Part shown: piece by piece, positions 44,297-48,291 of the stretch
Position numbering within the stretch: position 1 is the first letter of the stretch
How the letters are laid out: each line of letters begins with the position of its first letter
Assembly (NCBI GenBank): GCA_029062005.1
Contig: JAIDQZ010000122.1
Location: 1-48,291, forward strand
Origin: Muribaculaceae bacterium
GTDB lineage: Bacteria; Bacteroidota; Bacteroidia; Bacteroidales; Muribaculaceae
Reading direction: 5' to 3'
DNA: 48,291 bases
The notes under the pieces: generated by a model
The model's database searches: none
What the model was told of the DNA's origin: nothing
The model's input: only the letters and a program-made list of their open reading frames with translations
Program-made: the position numbers and the translations under genes

Positions 44297-45643
44297 TCAT
44301 TTGCCAAGACGGGTCTGGATGTCAGCCGTTTCCTTTTCATAACCGGGCTTTCCGAGGAGTGCGAACATGTTTTTCTTGTAAGCTTCCACGCCGGGCTGGT
44401 TGAATGGATTCACGCCGAGCATGTAGCCGGAGATGCCGCATGCCTTCTCGAAGAAGTAGATCAGGGCTCCGAGTGTATATTCATCGAGCTTGTTGATCTC
44501 TATCTTGATGTTGGGGACTCCGCCGTCTACATGAGCGAGCATAGTGCCCAGCTCCGCCATCTTGTTGACATCGTCGATCTTCTTGCCGCCGAGGAAGTTG
44601 AGACCGTCGAGGTTCTGGTCGTCGGTAGGGATGTATTTGTGCAGGAGCGGTTCCTTGACTGATATCACGGTCTCGAAGATGGTGCGTTCGCCGTCCTGAA
44701 TCCACTGACCCATGGAGTGAAGGTCGGTGGTGAAGTCTACGGCTGCCGGGAAGATACCCTTGCCGTCCTTGCCCTCGCTTTCACCATAGAGCTGTTTCCA
44801 CCATTCTGCGAAGTAGTGGAGTTTCGGATTGAAGTTAGCGAGTATCTCGATCTTCTTTCCTCCCTGATAGAGTGCGTTGCGCACGCGTGCATATGTCTCG
44901 GCGATGTTGTCGCCGCCCGGTTCGGTGGTGTCCTTTTCCATTTCGGCAGCACCGGCTATGAGCTTCGTGATGTCGAAGCCGGCAACGGCGATTGGAAGCA
45001 GACCTACGGGGGTAAGTACAGAGAAGCGGCCTCCTACATTGTCAGGAATCACATATGTCTCGTAGCCTTCCTGTGTGGCGAGAGTGCGCAGCGCTCCTTT
45101 CTTCTCGTCAGTGATAGCCACGATTATCTCTTTGGCGGCTTCTTTGCCCACTTGCTCCTCAAGCTGCGCTTTGAGCAGACGGAATGCGATGGCTGGCTCT
45201 GTAGTTGTGCCTGATTTGGAGATCACTATGATACCGAATTTCTTGTCTTTGAGGAAGTCCTGAAGCTCGGCTGTGTATTCTTCGCCTATATTCTGTCCGG
45301 CATAGAGCACTTTGGCATGTTTCGGTTCCGGATTGTTGATGAAGTCGGCGAAATTGTTGCTTAAAGCACTGATCACGGCCTTTGCGCCGAGATAGCTTCC
45401 GCCGATGCCGATACACACCACATAGTCGCATTTTTCTTTCAATCTGTCTGCGGTGGCATTGATCTTTGAAAGAAGTCCTGGATCTGTCTCAGATGGCAAT
45501 TTCACCCATCCGAGGAAGTCATTGCCTGCGGCGCGGCCGGTATTCACGTCCTTTATGGCCTCTACGGCTGCTGATTCATTAGCGATATACTGCTTTTCGG
45601 CGAAATATACCGCATGCTGGATGTCTAAACTGATAGCTTTCAT
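44297..45643 (-). CDS. pgi: Glucose-6-phosphate isomerase
   Basis: The 448-aa enzyme interconverts glucose-6-phosphate and fructose-6-phosphate. Visible signatures are [18 protein letters not shown] near residue 77, [15 protein letters not shown] near 140, the catalytic loop [19 protein letters not shown] near 193-211 and the C-terminal [14 protein letters not shown] containing the catalytic Lys. The length fits the compact bacterial form. It is 75 bp downstream of gpsA; that spacer has a small TTTCCG/CGGAAA repeat. Confidence 0.97.
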   Translation of the reverse strand: MKAISLDIQHAVYFAEKQYIANESAAVEAIKDVNTGRAAGNDFLGWVKLPSETDPGLLSKINATADRLKEKCDYVVCIGIGGSYLGAKAVISALSNNFADFINNPEPKHAKVLYAGQNIGEEYTAELQDFLKDKKFGIIVISKSGTTTEPAIAFRLLKAQLEEQVGKEAAKEIIVAITDEKKGALRTLATQEGYETYVIPDNVGGRFSVLTPVGLLPIAVAGFDITKLIAGAAEMEKDTTEPGGDNIAETYARVRNALYQGGKKIEILANFNPKLHYFAEWWKQLYGESEGKDGKGIFPAAVDFTTDLHSMGQWIQDGERTIFETVISVKEPLLHKYIPTDDQNLDGLNFLGGKKIDDVNKMAELGTMLAHVDGGVPNIKIEINKLDEYTLGALIYFFEKACGISGYMLGVNPFNQPGVEAYKKNMFALLGKPGYEKETADIQTRLGK

Positions 45644-45718
45644 GTCTATTTGATCTTTTTATAGTTTCCGAATATTCCGGAAATGGTTATATACTTGTTA
45701 TATAGGTTCTGGTTAGAA

Positions 45719-46729
45719 TCAGGAGAAGGAATCTGAAAGTTCCTTCATTGCCCTTCTTACGTTGACACCTTCGTAGAGCACCGCATGCACCATGTCGAGA
45801 ATCGGCATCTCCACCTGCAGGTCAGGGCGCTCGTTGATGTCATACATGCACTTGGTGCCGTAATATCCTTCCGCCACCATGCTCATCTCCATCTTTGCCA
45901 CCTTTACGCTGTAGCCTTTTCCAAGCATGGAGCCGAAGTTGTGGTTGCGCGAGAATTTACTGTATGCGGTCACGAGAAGGTCGCCGAGATATGCCGACCG
46001 GTCAATGTCGCGGGGCATCGGGGAGATGGTGTCGACAAACTTACGCATCTCGCGGATGGCATTGCTTACAAGCATCGCCATGAAATTATCTCCGGCTTTC
46101 ATGCCGTTGACCATGCCGGCGGCGATGGCATACACATTTTTGAGTACTGCTGCGTATTCGATGCCGTCGACATCATCAGAGATTATGGTCTTCATCTTCG
46201 CCGATGCGAGTCTTGAGGCAAATTGCCTTGCTTTTTCAGTGTCGAGGCAGCCGATGGTAAGGTAGCTGAGGCGTTCAAGGGCTACTTCCTCGGCATGGCA
46301 TGGACCTCCGATCACGAGCATGTTGCCGCGCGGCACGCCGCATACCTGCTCGAAATAGTCGGTGATTATCATGTTGCGGTCAGGCACGATGCCCTTGACT
46401 GCCGATACAATGTTCTTGCCCGTGATGTCAATGGTGAGCTTGCTTATTTCAGGCAGGAAGTAGGGTGAGGGCATCGCCACCACAAGTGTGTCGGCACATG
46501 ATGCCACCTCGTTGATATCAGCCGAGAAATCAATACGGTCGATGTCGAAACTTACATCAGTCAGATAGGAGGGATTGTGTCCGTATCTGCGGAATTCATC
46601 GATCTTGTCCTCGCTCCGGAAATACCATCCGATCCTGTCGCAGTTCTTCAGCAGAAGCTTGGCGAGCGCTGTCGCCCAGCTTCCGCTTCCGAGAACGGCT
46701 ACTTTCGATATATGGTCTTTATTGTCCAT
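45719..46729 (-). CDS. gpsA: NAD(P)-dependent glycerol-3-phosphate dehydrogenase
   Basis: The 336-aa enzyme reduces dihydroxyacetone phosphate to sn-glycerol-3-phosphate for phospholipid synthesis. The Rossmann motif VAVLGSGSWATALAKLL is at residues 9-25, VSAVKGIVPDRN and GGPCHAEEVA follow, and the catalytic Lys region VLKNVYAIAAGMVNGMKAGDN lies near 200. It starts 2 bp after the lysS stop, so the two are one transcript. Confidence 0.97.
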   Translation of the reverse strand: MDNKDHISKVAVLGSGSWATALAKLLLKNCDRIGWYFRSEDKIDEFRRYGHNPSYLTDVSFDIDRIDFSADINEVASCADTLVVAMPSPYFLPEISKLTIDITGKNIVSAVKGIVPDRNMIITDYFEQVCGVPRGNMLVIGGPCHAEEVALERLSYLTIGCLDTEKARQFASRLASAKMKTIISDDVDGIEYAAVLKNVYAIAAGMVNGMKAGDNFMAMLVSNAIREMRKFVDTISPMPRDIDRSAYLGDLLVTAYSKFSRNHNFGSMLGKGYSVKVAKMEMSMVAEGYYGTKCMYDINERPDLQVEMPILDMVHAVLYEGVNVRRAMKELSDSFS

Positions 46730-46731
46730 GA

Positions 46732-48285
46732 TTAATTCTCTTCTTCTTTCTCCTCTTCGGCTTCAGCCTTTATCTGCTTCTTTTCAGGACGCATCTGCGG
46801 GAAGAAAAGCACTTCCTGAATGGCTGTCTGGCCGGTCATGAGCATAGTGAGGCGGTCCATGCCGATTCCGAGGCCGGATGTGGGTGGCATGCCGTATTCA
46901 AGGGCCCGTATGAAGTCATGGTCAATTATCATGGCTTCGTCATCACCCTTGTCGGCGAGATTCATCTGGTCTACGAATCGCTCGTACTGGTCGATCGGGT
47001 CATTGAGCTCTGAATATGCATTGCAGAGTTCCTTGCCGTTGACCATAAGTTCGAAACGTTCGGTCAGCTCCGGATTGTCGCGGTGCTTCTTTGTGAGCGG
47101 CGACATCTCGATCGGATAGTCGGTGATGAATGTGGGCTGGATATAAGTTCCCTCACATTTTTCTCCGAATATCTCGTCGATGAGCTTGCCCTTGCCCCAG
47201 CTTTCATCGACCTCAATATGCTCCTGCTTGCAGAAGGCGCGGAGTTCTTCTTCTGTCTTTCCGGTGATGTCGAATCCCGTGTGCTCCTTGATGGCGTCGG
47301 TCATGGTGACACGGCGGAAGGGGGCTTTGAATGATACGGTGTTGTCGCCGATCTTGACATCTGTTGTGCCGTTGACATCGAGACATATCTTCTCAAGCAT
47401 GTTCTCGACGAATCTCATCATCCAGTTGTAATCCTTATACGCTACATACACCTCCATGCAGGTAAACTCGGGATTGTGGGTGCGGTCCATTCCTTCGTTG
47501 CGGAAGTCTTTTGCAAACTCATATACCCCGTCGAACCCGCCTACTATCAGACGCTTCAGATAGAGTTCGTTGGCGATACGCAGATAGAGGGGAATGTCGA
47601 GGGCATTGTGATGCGTTATGAATGGGCGTGCGGCAGCTCCGCCGGGGATCGACTGAAGAATCGGGGTCTCGACCTCCATCAGTCCATGATCGTTGAAATA
47701 CTGGCGCATGGAGTTGAAGATCTTGTTGCGCTTCAGGAATATTTCTTTTACTCCCGGATTCACTACCAGGTCCACGTAACGCTGGCGGTAACGCTGTTCG
47801 GGATCGGTGAAGGCATCGTAAGCCTTGCCGTCTTTCATCTTCACCATCGGCAGCGGACGCAGGCTCTTGCTGAGTACGGTTATTTCCTGCGCATGTACTG
47901 ATATCTCTCCTGTCTGCGTGCGGAACACGTAGCCTTTCACGCCGATAAAGTCGCCTATGTCAAGAAGCTTCTTGAAGACAACGTTATACATATCTTTGTC
48001 TTCTCCGGGACAGAGGTCGTCGCGGCTTACATATACCTGTATGCGTCCTTCTGCATCCTGAAGGCTCACGAATGAAGCCTTGCCCATGATGCGTCGGCTC
48101 ATGATCCTGCCTGCCACGCACACCTCGCGTCGTTCGGCATCGTCCTTGAAGTTTTCCTTGATTTCCTCACTGTGTCCTGTCACAACGTATTCCGCTGCGG
48201 GATAAGGCTCGATACCGCGGTCGCGGAGTGCCTGCATGCTGTTGCGTCTTACGATTTCCTGTTCGCTCAGTTCCTGATTTGCCAT
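46732..48285 (-). CDS. lysS: Lysyl-tRNA synthetase (class II)
   Basis: The 517-aa enzyme charges tRNA-Lys. The N-terminal OB-fold anticodon-binding domain spans about 55-160 ([19 protein letters not shown]). The class II catalytic core follows, with motif 1 [19 protein letters not shown] near 190-210, motif 2 [20 protein letters not shown] near 270 and motif 3 [14 protein letters not shown] near 475. The C-terminal tail is Glu/Lys-rich. ATG 48285 gives the full N-terminus inside the window. Confidence 0.98.
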   Translation of the reverse strand: MANQELSEQEIVRRNSMQALRDRGIEPYPAAEYVVTGHSEEIKENFKDDAERREVCVAGRIMSRRIMGKASFVSLQDAEGRIQVYVSRDDLCPGEDKDMYNVVFKKLLDIGDFIGVKGYVFRTQTGEISVHAQEITVLSKSLRPLPMVKMKDGKAYDAFTDPEQRYRQRYVDLVVNPGVKEIFLKRNKIFNSMRQYFNDHGLMEVETPILQSIPGGAAARPFITHHNALDIPLYLRIANELYLKRLIVGGFDGVYEFAKDFRNEGMDRTHNPEFTCMEVYVAYKDYNWMMRFVENMLEKICLDVNGTTDVKIGDNTVSFKAPFRRVTMTDAIKEHTGFDITGKTEEELRAFCKQEHIEVDESWGKGKLIDEIFGEKCEGTYIQPTFITDYPIEMSPLTKKHRDNPELTERFELMVNGKELCNAYSELNDPIDQYERFVDQMNLADKGDDEAMIIDHDFIRALEYGMPPTSGLGIGMDRLTMLMTGQTAIQEVLFFPQMRPEKKQIKAEAEEEKEEEN

Positions 48286-48291
48286 TATATT

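Noticed and set aside
1..48291. CRISPR array, tRNA/rRNA genes, insertion sequences, riboswitches
   Set aside because: Spacers were read for repeats, cloverleaf arms and transposase frames; none was convincing.

Overview
The window comes from a Bacteroidales genome, most likely Muribaculaceae or a close relative. This is inferred from gene content and signals, not from a marker gene. Intergenic regions repeatedly show the Bacteroidota promoter pattern TTTG-N19/20-TAnnTTTG. Shine-Dalgarno sequences are scarce. Several secreted proteins end in type IX secretion (T9SS) sorting domains or the related short C-terminal tails. Core metabolism includes a b558-type succinate dehydrogenase/fumarate reductase and a 2-oxoglutarate:ferredoxin oxidoreductase. 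No rRNA, tRNA, CRISPR array, insertion sequence or prophage was seen.

Layout. (1) 27-6495, minus strand: an AT-rich accessory module with a membrane-anchored TPR/HTH regulator, a DUF3244-type secreted protein, a protein joining an S74 self-processing chaperone domain to a T9SS tail, a C25 gingipain-like cysteine protease and a small secreted protein. (2) 6618-10404: sdhCAB. (3) 10651-12528: a duplicated-domain secreted protein. (4) 12663-14250: acpP-fabF. (5) 14521-17407: korAB. (6) 17615-18823: divergent deoC and rubredoxin. (7) 18925-21082, plus strand: a translationally overlapping trio of glycosyltransferase, phosphoribosyltransferase and HAD phosphatase. (8) 21064-23431, minus: an SDR epimerase-like protein, a 42-aa small ORF and an NhaC-type antiporter. 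(9) 23561-26557: a SemiSWEET transporter and a GH43 arabinanase-like enzyme. (10) 26833-28026, plus: a PagL-type lipid A deacylase. (11) 28015-43946, minus: a long housekeeping run of GT2, M28 glutaminyl-cyclase-like lipoprotein, tyrS, ruvB, flippase, S24 repressor, leuS, an rdgB-porZ fused frame, trmB, mrp, panB and a GNAT. (12) 44297-48285, minus: pgi, gpsA, lysS.

How it fits together. Much of the window serves the cell envelope: surface proteins sorted by T9SS, PorZ as a T9SS attachment component, a possible N-terminal Gln-cyclising lipoprotein, lipid A remodelling, and a glycan flippase with glycosyltransferases. The rest is central metabolism and translation. The most unusual items are the in-frame rdgB-porZ fusion, the C25/S74/DUF3244 module, the small ORF between the SDR and antiporter genes, the GT2-PRTase-HAD trio, and a perfect 17-bp hairpin just before the SemiSWEET start. 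In several places an intrinsic terminator abuts or closely precedes the -33 element of the next promoter.
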